64,000 nucleotides of DNA, taken from contig CAHJWG010000006.1 of the NCBI GenBank assembly GCA_903642215.1, positions 62,001-126,000 of the forward strand. The letters are read 5' to 3'. The notes under the pieces were generated by a model, which had not been told where the DNA came from, searched no databases, and saw nothing but the letters and a program-made list of their open reading frames with translations. Shown piece after piece: positions 8,244 through 16,401 of this stretch. The position numbers and the translations under genes are program-made. This stretch comes from Sphingobacteriaceae bacterium. GTDB lineage: Bacteria; Bacteroidota; Bacteroidia; Sphingobacteriales; Sphingobacteriaceae. Within the stretch, counting starts at the first letter, position 1, and each line of letters starts with the position of its first letter.

Positions 8244-8900
8244 ATGAAGAAATTAGTTTTGATTGCGTTTGGTTTGTTGATTTTACTTTATTCGTGCAAG
8301 CAAAAAAACACAAGCGAAGGGAAAATTATTTATCAAATAGCTTACGAATTGCCGGATAGCTTAAAACGATACGCAGAATTTTTACCTAAAGAAGCAACCG
8401 TTTATTTTAAAGGAGATTCTACCATTAGTATTCAAAGGATAAATGAAGAATCCACCACAGTAATTACAGATCGGAAAACTAATTTTATGCGTGTGCTGCT
8501 TAATTCGCCTGCAAGGCAGTTTATGGTGGATTACAGCAAAGCAGACCAGGCGGAAGAAATTGGTATTTTACCGCCGCACACTATTACTAAGCAAAAAGAA
8601 ACGAGTACCATCGCCGGCTATAAAGCGTTGAGGTATTTATCGAAGGATAAATTATCGGATGAAATTACCGAAATGTGGTTTACCAAAGATGTATCAATCT
8701 TGCCGAATTCTTTAACCATGATGCTCAACACTACACTTGGCGTTCCGCTAAAATTTACCATTAATCAAAACGGAATGAAAACAAAAACAACTGTAAAATC
8801 CATTCAGTTTGAGGCGGTTCCTCCCGCTATATTTTCAACACCTAAAGGTTACGTGCCTTTAACGCCGCAGCAATTAAGGCAAATGCCGGTGGAGAATTAA
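8244..8900 (+). CDS. Lipoprotein with DUF4412-like domain
   Basis: A 218-aa product with a signal peptide and lipobox (LILLYSC, Cys18), hence probably an outer-membrane lipoprotein. After the lipobox, GKIIYQIAYELPD begins a beta-rich domain with VYFKGDSTISIQR, TSTIAGYKALRY and TEMWFTKDVSILPNSLTMM. The segment IAGYKALRYLS followed by a Trp-Phe strand and a LGVPLKF strand resembles DUF4412/GLPGLI-type domains of Bacteroidota. Function is unknown. A plausible TAnnTTTG promoter lies just upstream, indicating a separate transcription unit. Confidence 0.7.
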   Translation: MKKLVLIAFGLLILLYSCKQKNTSEGKIIYQIAYELPDSLKRYAEFLPKEATVYFKGDSTISIQRINEESTTVITDRKTNFMRVLLNSPARQFMVDYSKADQAEEIGILPPHTITKQKETSTIAGYKALRYLSKDKLSDEITEMWFTKDVSILPNSLTMMLNTTLGVPLKFTINQNGMKTKTTVKSIQFEAVPPAIFSTPKGYVPLTPQQLRQMPVEN

Positions 8901-8904
8901 CATT

Positions 8905-9176
8905 TTTGGTTTCTACTTTAACGATTTTACTTTTATCAAAACCTTTCAGGCCATCAATAAATTCCGGCTTTTTACGTGGCCGTTAGTTATCTCTTCAATA
9001 TTAGCATCGTTAGCAAAAGATACTATAGCTATAACCTGATTTTCTATTTCGAGTATATTACGAATTACAAGTGTTGGGAAAGCTTGTTTAAATGATGTTT
9101 GCCTATGAATTGTATAAATTGATAAGGAATATTTCTCTTGCAGAAGAAAAGCGTAAATAGAAAAAATTCCGATTTG
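8905..9176 (-). pseudogene. Possible frameshifted gene remnant
   Basis: On the minus strand an open stretch after TAA 9177-9179 reads GIFSIYAFLLQEKYSLSIYT and continues through TLVIRNILEIENQVIAIVSF to ITNGHV near 8975. There a one-base shift would be needed to continue as KPEFIDGLKGFDKSKIVKVE. The combined reading looks like protein, but no start codon is present and the frame is broken. I do not recognise a family. It could also be chance in AT-rich DNA. Confidence 0.3.
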
Positions 9177-9574
9177 TTATTGGCAGTAGGAAGTCGTTCG
9201 GTATGCTAAATCCCTTTACTATCCTTTGTTTAGGATCTTGAACAGTTTATCAGGGCCGGGAGCCTGAATATAGGATTGATCAGCCCGTAAACAAGATCCT
9301 GCTGCATTTTATTATCTCTTAAACAAAGTTGTACAAACTCGAACAAATTACACACAGTAAAAAAATAAGTAATTACAAGTAAAACCGCTTACAAAATTAC
9401 GACCAAACAGAGCCGCTTTTAAGGTAGCCACGCAGGCGCGCAAGGCTAAATGCCCGGAGGCGATCGGGCATTCTTGAACTTTTGGTTCTTTTGTTTCAAT
9501 ACAAAAGAACATAACTCAAGAACCTCAGGTTTACTTATCGCGAATAAGCGATGCTTCTTTTAGCAGCATAAAAT
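9177..9574. other. Intergenic region with two short palindromes
   Basis: No gene is visible. TGCCCGGAGGCGATCGGGCA (9451-9470) and the nine-base arms GTTCTTTTG / CAAAAGAAC (9485-9510) form hairpins. Another copy of the dispersed word, ATGCTTCTTTTAGC, lies at 9551-9564, close to the end of the Rrf2 gene. These may act as a termination zone for the minus-strand sulfur locus. Confidence 0.45.
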
Positions 9575-10042
9575 TTACCCAACCACTCGGTCATCCGCCA
9601 CTTTCCCTTCCCTATTTGCTAAAATATCTTCCCGTCCAACCATATCGGCAATGCTGGTATCGCCCAAAATTTTTAACGTTGCATCACGTACATTGGCCAT
9701 CACATCGCGGATGCCGCAGTAATGCTCATCAACACACTCGGCACATTTTTCGTAAAAGTTTAAGCTTACACAGGGCAGTAATGCAATTGGACCATCAATT
9801 ACCCTGATGATTGCCGAAAGTTTAATTTCTTCCGCAGTTTTCAGCAGATAATAACCACCGCCAGCACCTTTTTTACTGCTTAAAAATCCGCCACGCTTTA
9901 GTTCGAGCAAAATCGCTTCCAAGAATTTTTTGGGCAGCGCATCGCCTTTGGCAATGTCGGCAATCAGCATGGGTCGGTTCTCCGTGTTTCTGGCCAGTGT
10001 CATCAGGGCTTTTACAGCGTATTTTGTTTTTTTGGTGAGCAA
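9575..10042 (-). CDS. Rrf2-family transcriptional regulator
   Basis: A 155-aa regulator starting at a TTG (10042; MLTKKTKYAVKALMTLAR). It has the Rrf2 winged-helix domain (residues 1-60: IADIAKGDALPKKFLEAILLELKRGGFLSSKKGAGGGY). A cluster of cysteines follows: C84 region CVSLNFYEKCAECVDEHYC, a spacing similar to the Fe-S ligands of IscR/CymR relatives. It is the last gene of the sulfur-assimilation block, so a role in sensing cysteine or Fe-S status is an inference from context. A TACATTTG box on the minus strand (10075-10082) could give it its own promoter. Confidence 0.87.
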   Translation of the reverse strand: MLTKKTKYAVKALMTLARNTENRPMLIADIAKGDALPKKFLEAILLELKRGGFLSSKKGAGGGYYLLKTAEEIKLSAIIRVIDGPIALLPCVSLNFYEKCAECVDEHYCGIRDVMANVRDATLKILGDTSIADMVGREDILANREGKVADDRVVG

Positions 10043-10074
10043 GGCAATTTGTGTTTAAATCAGCAACGATTAAA

Positions 10075-10082
10075 CAAATGTA
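10075..10082 (-). promoter_or_regulatory. Possible -7 box for the Rrf2 gene
   Basis: Read on the minus strand this is TACATTTG, matching TAnnTTTG, about 33 bases before the TTG start. No convincing TTTG is seen 19 bases further upstream, so support is partial. Confidence 0.3.
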
Positions 10083-10101
10083 GAAATTTTGCAGGATGTT
10101 G

Positions 10102-11619
10102 TTATTTCAGGAAAATTGTGGAAACGATGCGCAGCGAAACCAGAATTACTACCACGCCCACAAACAGCAATAGTGTTTTTACCGGCAATTTATTGGAGAT
10201 GCGCACAGCAATCGGTGCGGCAATCATTCCGCCTAAAACCAAACCTAAAATTACCTGGAAATGGTGTAAACCAATCAGTAAAATAAAGGTAATTGCGCTT
10301 GTAAAAGCTACGCAGCCTTTAGTTAAAGTTGAGGTACCGATGGTATAACGCACGTTCCGGCCGCCGGCAATTAAACCTGTCGTAACAATTGGCCCCCAGC
10401 CGCCACCGCCGATTGCATCCAGCAAACCGCCCATTCCGGCAAGTAAGCCAATTTTTTTAATTTTTTTTGTGGGACGAGATTTATTCAGTGCTTTCCGAAT
10501 AATTAGCACACCTAAAAACAGTGTATAACAACCTACAACCGGTTTTAAATAATGGCCATACTGATGTAATGAAGATAATATTGTAGCACCGGCAACCGCA
10601 CCAATTATTCCGGGAATCAGTAATTTTTTGAAAAGCTTGAAGTTAACATTACCTGATTTCCAGTGCATTAAGCCGGATGCGCCGTTGTTAAAAACTTCGG
10701 AAGCATGCACGCTGGCACTTGCCGCAGCTGGCGGAATGCCCAGTGAAAGTAGAAAAGTTGTGGAAGTTACGCCATAAGCCATCCCGCAGGCACCATCAAT
10801 CAGCGAAGCAATAAAACCGCCCAGCATATACAGTAAAAGTTGCTGGTTAAACTGTTTAGTAATCCAGTTTTGTGCGATAGAAACTCCTCTACCGTTAAAA
10901 AAAACGAATAGCAAATGACCTAAAATCATCAGACTTATGGCAGATAAAATAGCCAGCGTAACAGTTACCGGCCGGGTTATTTTCACTTTTGCAGGCTGTT
11001 CGTTTTTGGGTTGATCTTTAACCAAAACTGCTGTTAGCGCATCCAACTGTTTTACTTTTGCAGAGAAATCTCCGTTTAGTTTTTGGCGGATTTGCGTTAT
11101 GTTCGTCAGTACCGAATCAATCTCCGCCGGGAAAGTTTCATTCAAAACTTCTTTAACGCGTTTGGCAACTGTTGGCGATTTTCCGTTGGTAGAAATCGCA
11201 ATTTTCAAATTACCTTTCTGCACGACAGAACTAAGATAGAAATCACATAAATCCGGCGTATCAGCAACATTAACCAGTAAATTTCTGGCTTTACAAAGCT
11301 GGTAAATCTGGCGGCCAACCGGTTTATCATCAATCGCCACGATTACCATATCTTTCTCAAACAAATCATTTTCCTCAAAGGCGCGTTCCTCAAACGGAAT
11401 GCTTCTTTTATGAGCATATTCTTTGATTTCCGCAGAAATTTCACGTCCAATTAGCTGCACGTTTGCAGCCGGACAGTTACCAAAAATGGCCTGCAACTTT
11501 TCCATCGCCACATAACCGCCACCAACCAGCAAAGTTTCCAGCTTGTCGGGCTTTAAAAAAACCGGGAAAAGCGTATTTACTTCTGTTGCTTTCGGGCTGA
11601 TGATTTCCTGCGTTTCCAT
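10102..11619 (-). CDS. Fusion: siroheme-synthase N-domain plus TSUP/TauE-SafE permease
   Basis: A 505-aa two-part protein. Residues about 15-205 resemble the precorrin-2 dehydrogenase/ferrochelatase part of CysG: LFPVFLKPDKLETLLVGGGYVAMEKL, then VIVAIDDKPVGRQIYQLCKARNLLVNVAD and FYLSSVVQKGNLKIAISTNGKSP. Residues about 225-505 form a TSUP (TauE/SafE) transporter with about eight helices, including FIASLIDGACGMAYGVTSTTFLL and the mirrored LLDAIGGGGWGPIVTTGLI. The first part would make siroheme for the adjacent sulfite reductase; the second would move sulfite or sulfate across the inner membrane. The two lie on one polypeptide with no sign of frameshift. It follows sulfite reductase by 15 bases. 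Confidence 0.85.
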   Translation of the reverse strand: METQEIISPKATEVNTLFPVFLKPDKLETLLVGGGYVAMEKLQAIFGNCPAANVQLIGREISAEIKEYAHKRSIPFEERAFEENDLFEKDMVIVAIDDKPVGRQIYQLCKARNLLVNVADTPDLCDFYLSSVVQKGNLKIAISTNGKSPTVAKRVKEVLNETFPAEIDSVLTNITQIRQKLNGDFSAKVKQLDALTAVLVKDQPKNEQPAKVKITRPVTVTLAILSAISLMILGHLLFVFFNGRGVSIAQNWITKQFNQQLLLYMLGGFIASLIDGACGMAYGVTSTTFLLSLGIPPAAASASVHASEVFNNGASGLMHWKSGNVNFKLFKKLLIPGIIGAVAGATILSSLHQYGHYLKPVVGCYTLFLGVLIIRKALNKSRPTKKIKKIGLLAGMGGLLDAIGGGGWGPIVTTGLIAGGRNVRYTIGTSTLTKGCVAFTSAITFILLIGLHHFQVILGLVLGGMIAAPIAVRISNKLPVKTLLLFVGVVVILVSLRIVSTIFLK

Positions 11620-11634
11620 GCTGTTTTTAGCAGG

Positions 11635-13740
11635 CTAAAATGCTTTTTCGGTGAGTTGCATGTTTCTAAAATCGGCCGCTTTTTGCTTGAAAATTTTGGA
11701 TTGCTCGATGTAATAAGCCGCAAAATCTTCGGTTGGTTCCTGCTGATTGATCTGATAAACCAATGATTCAAAACTTAAATCCAGATCAATTTTACTGGTT
11801 GCCACAAAGTTTGTATCAAAATCTGTAACGATGCCGGCCTGCGTATTGGTTTTTAAACTTTCTGCAATCAGCATCGCTTTTGCCGTGTTGATAAACGCCG
11901 TGTAAGCGTAATAAATGGCATCGGCAAAATCCAGGCTGCTAAAAGAAGCATCGGCATTGACCAGTTTTTCATCAGATTCCAGCAGCAAAGTAGCCACTAA
12001 ATCAATCATCACGCCGGCACATTCGCCCACGCCAATTTCTGTTTTATAAGGTTGAGATTGTTCCCAATCGATAAAATCATCCGGCGTTACATTTTTGGTA
12101 TCGCCCAGCGGATTCAGCAAATCATAAAAATAAATTTTACCTTGACGATTATAATATTGATTAAAAAGTTCGCCTTCGATCGAGTTTTCCTGATAATCAA
12201 AAAGCAAATTGCGCAACACCTGCGGACCGCGTTTACTCGGAACTTTGATCACTTTATCCGCAGCCACACCAGAACCGTTTCCGGTTGGACCGCCGCCCAA
12301 AAGCACTTGCAATGCCGGCGCAACCATCTTGTCAATCTTCATGCTCGAACCATGGAAACCAATGCTGGCCATGGCATGTTGCGCGCAGGAATTGATGCAA
12401 CCACTGATTTTTATTTTGATATCCGTATTGTAAATCAGATCCGGAAACTCATTTTTAATTACTTTTTCCAATTCGCGGGTGATGCCTGTACTATTGGAAA
12501 TTCCCAGGTTACAGGTATCCGTGCCCGGGCAGGAAGTAATATCGGCCATACTTTCAAAACCTGGTTCGGCTAAATTCAGCTTGTTCAGTTCTTCAAAAAT
12601 ATAAGGCAGGTTTTCCTCGCGAACAAACTTCAACAGCATTCCCTGCGTATTAGTTAAACGGATATCATCGGCAGCTACTGTTTTTACCAGTGAAATTAAC
12701 TGACGCGCAACCGGCGTTTTGATATCTCCGTTTTGAATGCGCAAACCAATTGCTACAAATCCGGCTTGTTTCTGCGGATAAATGTTGGTTTTAAGCCATT
12801 GCTCGTATTTTAACGGATTGGTAATTTCTGCAGAGAAAATATCGTTTTGCGGAATAACTGTTTCGTGCTCAAACGTACTGATTTCGTAAGTTTTGCTCTT
12901 CAAAGCCATGCGCTCTGCTTCTGCCAAACGGATCAATTCTTCCGCACCAATTTCCTGCACCAGATATTTCATCCGCGCTTTATGGCGTTTGTTGCGCTCG
13001 CCGTAACGGTCAAAAACACGCAGAACAGATTCTGTAAAAGGTATAATCTGGTTGACCGGCATAAAATCAATCACCGGATCGGCCATGTAAGGCTGTGAAC
13101 CTAAACCGCCGCCAATCACCACTCTAAAACCTCTTACTTCTATGCCGTTTTCTATTTTCACCTTCGGGATGAACCCCAAATCGTGCATAAAAGCAAACGC
13201 GGAATCATCTTCCGAAGAAGAAAAAGCAATTTTTACTTTCCGGCCCATTTCCTGGCAAATCGGATTTCGAAGAAAATAGGTAAAAACCGCATGTGCATAC
13301 GGTGAAACATCAAAAGGTTCTTTCGGGTCGATGCCTGCCATTGCAGAAGCCGTTACGTTACGCACGGTGTTGCCACAAGCTTCCCGCAAAGTGATGTCAT
13401 CCTGCTCTAATTCAGCCCAAAGTTCTGGTGTTCTGTCCAAGCTTACAAAGTGAATCTGAATATCTTGCCGCGTGGTAATGTGCAGATTTCCAGTAGCATA
13501 CTCATCAGAAACATTGCTTATTCTGGCCAGTTGCTGTATGGTAACTTTACCATAAGGCAGTTTAATGCGCACCATTTGCACGCCTTGCTGCCGCTGACCG
13601 TAAACTCCGCGTGCTAAACGCAAACTGCGGAATTTCTCGTCGTCTATAACTCCTTCGCGAAAAAGGCGGATTTTTTTCTCTAAATCCAAAATATCTTTCT
13701 CAACAATCGGGTTTTCTAATTCCGTTCTGAAACTTTGCAT
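11635..13740 (-). CDS. Siroheme-dependent nitrite/sulfite reductase with HEPN-like C-terminus
   Basis: A 701-aa protein. Residues 1 to about 560 are a nitrite/sulfite reductase: two ferredoxin-like half-domains near VRIKLPYGKVTIQQLARIS and GFVAIGLRIQNGDI, and the siroheme/[4Fe-4S] ligands CPGTDTC (C-x5-C) and CINSC (C-x3-C). The last 130 residues (LNPLGDTKNVTP to the end) are extra; DFADAIYYAYTAFINTAKAML looks like a HEPN-type helical bundle. Placed beside cysH, cysD and cysN, the enzyme most likely reduces sulfite to sulfide in the cytosol. The electron donor is not evident; no flavoprotein subunit is nearby. Length is greater than a usual single-chain reductase. Confidence 0.88.
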   Translation of the reverse strand: MQSFRTELENPIVEKDILDLEKKIRLFREGVIDDEKFRSLRLARGVYGQRQQGVQMVRIKLPYGKVTIQQLARISNVSDEYATGNLHITTRQDIQIHFVSLDRTPELWAELEQDDITLREACGNTVRNVTASAMAGIDPKEPFDVSPYAHAVFTYFLRNPICQEMGRKVKIAFSSSEDDSAFAFMHDLGFIPKVKIENGIEVRGFRVVIGGGLGSQPYMADPVIDFMPVNQIIPFTESVLRVFDRYGERNKRHKARMKYLVQEIGAEELIRLAEAERMALKSKTYEISTFEHETVIPQNDIFSAEITNPLKYEQWLKTNIYPQKQAGFVAIGLRIQNGDIKTPVARQLISLVKTVAADDIRLTNTQGMLLKFVREENLPYIFEELNKLNLAEPGFESMADITSCPGTDTCNLGISNSTGITRELEKVIKNEFPDLIYNTDIKIKISGCINSCAQHAMASIGFHGSSMKIDKMVAPALQVLLGGGPTGNGSGVAADKVIKVPSKRGPQVLRNLLFDYQENSIEGELFNQYYNRQGKIYFYDLLNPLGDTKNVTPDDFIDWEQSQPYKTEIGVGECAGVMIDLVATLLLESDEKLVNADASFSSLDFADAIYYAYTAFINTAKAMLIAESLKTNTQAGIVTDFDTNFVATSKIDLDLSFESLVYQINQQEPTEDFAAYYIEQSKIFKQKAADFRNMQLTEKAF

Positions 13741-13782
13741 AGTAGTCTATAGAATTAATATACAATTATCCTGTTTTATGCT

Positions 13783-13820
13783 GATAAAAGAAGCATCTGT
13801 TTGTCAATACTTCTTTTATC
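13783..13820. repeat. Inverted pair of the 14-bp word
   Basis: GATAAAAGAAGCAT (13783-13796) and ATACTTCTTTTATC (13807-13820) face each other with a ten-base gap, forming a near-perfect 14-bp stem between metZ and the sulfite reductase gene. It may act as a processing or attenuation site in this operon. Confidence 0.8.
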
Positions 13821-13834
13821 AACATAAATTTTAC

Positions 13835-15031
13835 TTAATGGATGGATTCTGCAGGCTCCAAAACCGAAGCTTTTAACGCCTGCTCAATATCCGCCAAAAT
13901 ATCATCCACATGCTCCAAACCGATGGATAAACGGATGGTTCCTTGCTGGATGCCAACTTCATTCCGCTGTTCTTCCGTTAATTTAGAGTGCGTGCTGCTG
14001 GCCGGATGTGTGGCAATAGAACGCGTATCACCCAGATTAGCCGAAATCGAAAACATTTTCAACGCATCCAAAAACTTTGCGGCACGTTCCAAACCACCTT
14101 TCGGCACAAAAGTGATGATACCACCACCGGCTTTCATTTGTTTTCTGGCAATTTCGTACTGCGGATGCGAAGGTAGAAACGGATATTTTACCAATTCTAC
14201 TTCTTCATTCTGCTCCAAAATCTGCGCTACTTTCAAAGCACTTTCGCAATGACGATCCATGCGGACAGCCAAAGTTTCTAAGCTTTTACTCAGCAACCAG
14301 GAATTAAAAGGCGACAAAGCCGGACCAGAATGCCTTGCAAAACCTTCAATTTCACGAATCAATTCATTTCGACCTAAAATTATTCCGCCTAAAGCACGAC
14401 CTTGTCCGTCTATAAATTTAGTAGCTGAATGGATGGATAAATCCGCGCCATATTTTATCGGCTGCTGCAAATAAGGCGTGGCAAAACAATTATCAACCAC
14501 CAGCATTACACCATGTTTTTTGGCAAAATTGCCCAACCATTCCAGATCAATAATATCGATTCCGGGATTGGAAGGCGTTTCCACATAAATCATTCTGGTA
14601 TTTGGCCGGATGATATTTTCCCATTCCTCCGTTTTATCCAAATCAGCATAAGAATAACTGATGCCCCATTTTGGAAAAATATTGTGCAACAACTGATGCG
14701 TAGAACCAAAAACCGAGCGACTGGAAAGCACGTGATCGCCCTGCTTTAAAAACGTAGCAAAAGTGGTAAAAATCGCGGCCATGCCGGTTGCCGTGGCCCA
14801 GCCGTCTTCCGCGCCTTCCAGCAAAGCCATTTTGGTGATAAATTCATCCACATTCGGGTTGGCGTAACGGCTGTACACATTGCCCTCTTTTTCGCCGGTA
14901 AACAAAGCACGCATATCCTCCGCGTCATCAAATTTATAGCTGGAAGTCATGTAAATCGGCACAGAATGCTCCTTAAATAAACTGCGTTCTGCCTGCGACC
15001 GGATGGCTTGGGTTTCAAAATGCTCACTCAT
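13835..15031 (-). CDS. metZ: O-succinylhomoserine sulfhydrylase (Cys/Met PLP enzyme)
   Basis: A 398-aa fold-type I PLP enzyme of the trans-sulfuration family. The N-terminal region has SVPIYMTSSYKFDDAEDM and YSRYANPNVDEF, the phosphate-cofactor loop is ATATGMAAIF, and the Schiff-base lysine lies in SIHSATKFIDGQGRALGG (about K208). The DGQGR sequence after the lysine is the form I associate with MetZ rather than MetB or MetC. It would join sulfide to activated homoserine, giving homocysteine, so it consumes the product of the neighbouring sulfite reductase. Six bases separate it from the upstream osmC gene. Choice among MetZ, MetY and MetB rests on motif memory. Confidence 0.85.
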   Translation of the reverse strand: MSEHFETQAIRSQAERSLFKEHSVPIYMTSSYKFDDAEDMRALFTGEKEGNVYSRYANPNVDEFITKMALLEGAEDGWATATGMAAIFTTFATFLKQGDHVLSSRSVFGSTHQLLHNIFPKWGISYSYADLDKTEEWENIIRPNTRMIYVETPSNPGIDIIDLEWLGNFAKKHGVMLVVDNCFATPYLQQPIKYGADLSIHSATKFIDGQGRALGGIILGRNELIREIEGFARHSGPALSPFNSWLLSKSLETLAVRMDRHCESALKVAQILEQNEEVELVKYPFLPSHPQYEIARKQMKAGGGIITFVPKGGLERAAKFLDALKMFSISANLGDTRSIATHPASSTHSKLTEEQRNEVGIQQGTIRLSIGLEHVDDILADIEQALKASVLEPAESIH

Positions 15032-15036
15032 AATAT

Positions 15037-15450
15037 TTAGTTGAGTTTGTAGGAAAAATTAATTTTTGCGGTCTTGTTCAAAATCATTGCCACAGAGCAA
15101 TATTTGGTAAAAGTAAGCTCCATTGCCCGCTGGATTTTTGCTTCGTTTACCTGCCCAAAAACATGAAATTCTATATCGATGGTTTCAAATAAAGCTGGTT
15201 CCTGTCCTTGAAAACGATGACCGTTAATACTGATTTTTAAATCTTCAATCGGTTCTTTTTGTTTCTTCAGGATCGAAATCATATCGATCGCGCTGCATCC
15301 GCCTAAACCGGCCAAAACCGTTTCCATTGGCCGGAAACCTTTGTTTTCGCCACCAATTGCCGGATTTGCATCCATTTCTAACGTGTTGCCTTGTTCGTTT
15401 TCGGCTTCAAAGTGGTAAGCGTTATTTTTTCTGCTGAGGTTGATTTGCAT
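15037..15450 (-). CDS. OsmC-family protein
   Basis: A 137-aa OsmC/Ohr-like protein. It contains the central helix with the conserved cysteine, TVLAGLGGCSAIDMISIL (Cys near residue 53), and a second conserved region ELTFTKYCSVAMIL with another cysteine near residue 124. Family members are cytosolic thiol-dependent peroxidases acting on organic hydroperoxides as dimers. It lies six bases before metZ and is probably in the same transcript, which may reflect thiol balance during sulfur assimilation (inference). A decayed copy of its 5' end is found 150 bases upstream. Confidence 0.88.
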   Translation of the reverse strand: MQINLSRKNNAYHFEAENEQGNTLEMDANPAIGGENKGFRPMETVLAGLGGCSAIDMISILKKQKEPIEDLKISINGHRFQGQEPALFETIDIEFHVFGQVNEAKIQRAMELTFTKYCSVAMILNKTAKINFSYKLN

Positions 15451-15482
15451 GTTTTGTTTTTATTTTAACGGTTGTTTCTTCT

Positions 15483-15591
15483 TTTGTCATTTCGACCTTC
15501 AGGAGAAATCTTCAAATATCCATGCTTCTTTTATCGGCATAAATTTTCTTTCACTTTGATGAAGATCCCTCCTATTGCCGGGATAACAAAG
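15483..15591. repeat. Intergenic palindromic element, copy A
   Basis: The left arm GTCATTTCGACC...GGAGAAATCTTC (15485-15514) matches the left arm of the element at 16288-16395. The right arm (GAAGATCCCTCCTATTGCCGGGAT) is a decayed complement. The word ATGCTTCTTTTATC (15522-15535) lies inside, at the same place as in copy B. Together the two copies flank the fic gene as direct repeats. Confidence 0.7.
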
Positions 15592-15599
15592 CATCACCT

Positions 15600-15665
15600 T
15601 TCCCTCGTTTTTAACTTCAAAATGGTATGCGTTATTTTTTCTGCGTAGATTGATTTGCTTGTTTT
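15600..15665 (-). pseudogene. Remnant of the osmC 5' end
   Basis: The stretch ending TGCGTTATTTTTTCTGCG (to about 15645) and then TAGATTGATTTGCTTG strongly resembles 15402-15453, the start of the OsmC gene and its leader, with a few substitutions. The initiating ATG appears as AAG. It is about 60 bp long and cannot code for anything. It suggests a local duplication or an insertion that separated the old 5' end from the gene. Confidence 0.6.
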
Positions 15666-15688
15666 AAATCTGAAATTCTGCATAACTG

Positions 15689-16246
15689 TCAGCTTTCATC
15701 ATCTTCCTTTCGATATCCTTCATAATAATAAGATTGTTCGATACCTTTAAAGATGATTTTGCGGTTGTTGATGTCTTCTGTTAGATGAGCAGCAAGCAAT
15801 GTTCGCAGTTCCAGGTCGTTAATCGGACTGCGTTCCATCGCTTGTAAATAAAGCGTTTTATCTACAAACTGCCAGTTTACTACACTTTTAAGTCTTTCTT
15901 TCAACAGCATATCCAGCCAAATTCGCATCGTCCGGCCGTTGCCTTCCATAAAAGGATGAGCAATATTCATTTCCACGTATTTTTCAATAATCTGTTCAAA
16001 TGTGTTGTCTGGCATCTGCTCCAGCTTTTGTAAAATTTCCTTCAGATAAAAAGCTGTTGCAAATCTAAAACCACCTTTTGAGATATTTTGTGTACGAACT
16101 TTTCCGGCAAAATCATAAAGTCCGTCAAACAAATATTTGTGTGTTTGCTGTAATCCTTTAGTTGTTCCTATCGCTATCTTGTCAACATCACCTGTATCAA
16201 ACAAATTATAAGCTTTCGCTAAACTTTTTTTGTCAATGTTTTTCAT
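15689..16246 (-). CDS. fic: Fic-family protein
   Basis: A 185-aa Fic-domain protein with the complete catalytic motif [10 protein letters not shown] (HPFxEGNGR; His about residue 97), where the His activates the target hydroxyl and the following residues bind nucleotide phosphates. N-terminal parts [20 protein letters not shown] and [25 protein letters not shown] are those of the Fic/Doc cell-filamentation protein group. Fic enzymes AMPylate protein side chains. I see no inhibitory (S/T)xxxE(G/N) motif before the catalytic motif and no adjacent antitoxin. The gene is flanked by direct copies of a palindromic element, so it probably arrived later than the sulfur genes around it. Confidence 0.9.
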   Translation of the reverse strand: MKNIDKKSLAKAYNLFDTGDVDKIAIGTTKGLQQTHKYLFDGLYDFAGKVRTQNISKGGFRFATAFYLKEILQKLEQMPDNTFEQIIEKYVEMNIAHPFMEGNGRTMRIWLDMLLKERLKSVVNWQFVDKTLYLQAMERSPINDLELRTLLAAHLTEDINNRKIIFKGIEQSYYYEGYRKEDDES

Positions 16247-16287
16247 TTAGCGTTTTAAAACAATTGTTATTGTAATCTACTCACCGC

Positions 16288-16395
16288 TTTGTCATTTCGA
16301 CCGTAGGGAGAAATCTTCATTAAATATCAATGCTTCTTTTATCACCTTAAAATCTTATTATTAAAAGAAGATTTCTCCTATCGTCGAAATGACAA
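16288..16395. repeat. Intergenic palindromic element, copy B
   Basis: TTTGTCATTTCGACCGTAGG (from 16288) and GGAGAAATCTTC on the left face AAGATTTCTCC and TCGTCGAAATGACAAA on the right, giving an imperfect stem of nearly 30 bp around about 50 bases. The word ATGCTTCTTTTATC lies inside at 16330-16343. From memory, similar GTCATTTCGA palindromes are common between genes in Bacteroidota. Confidence 0.8.
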
Positions 16396-16401
16396 AAAAT
16401 T

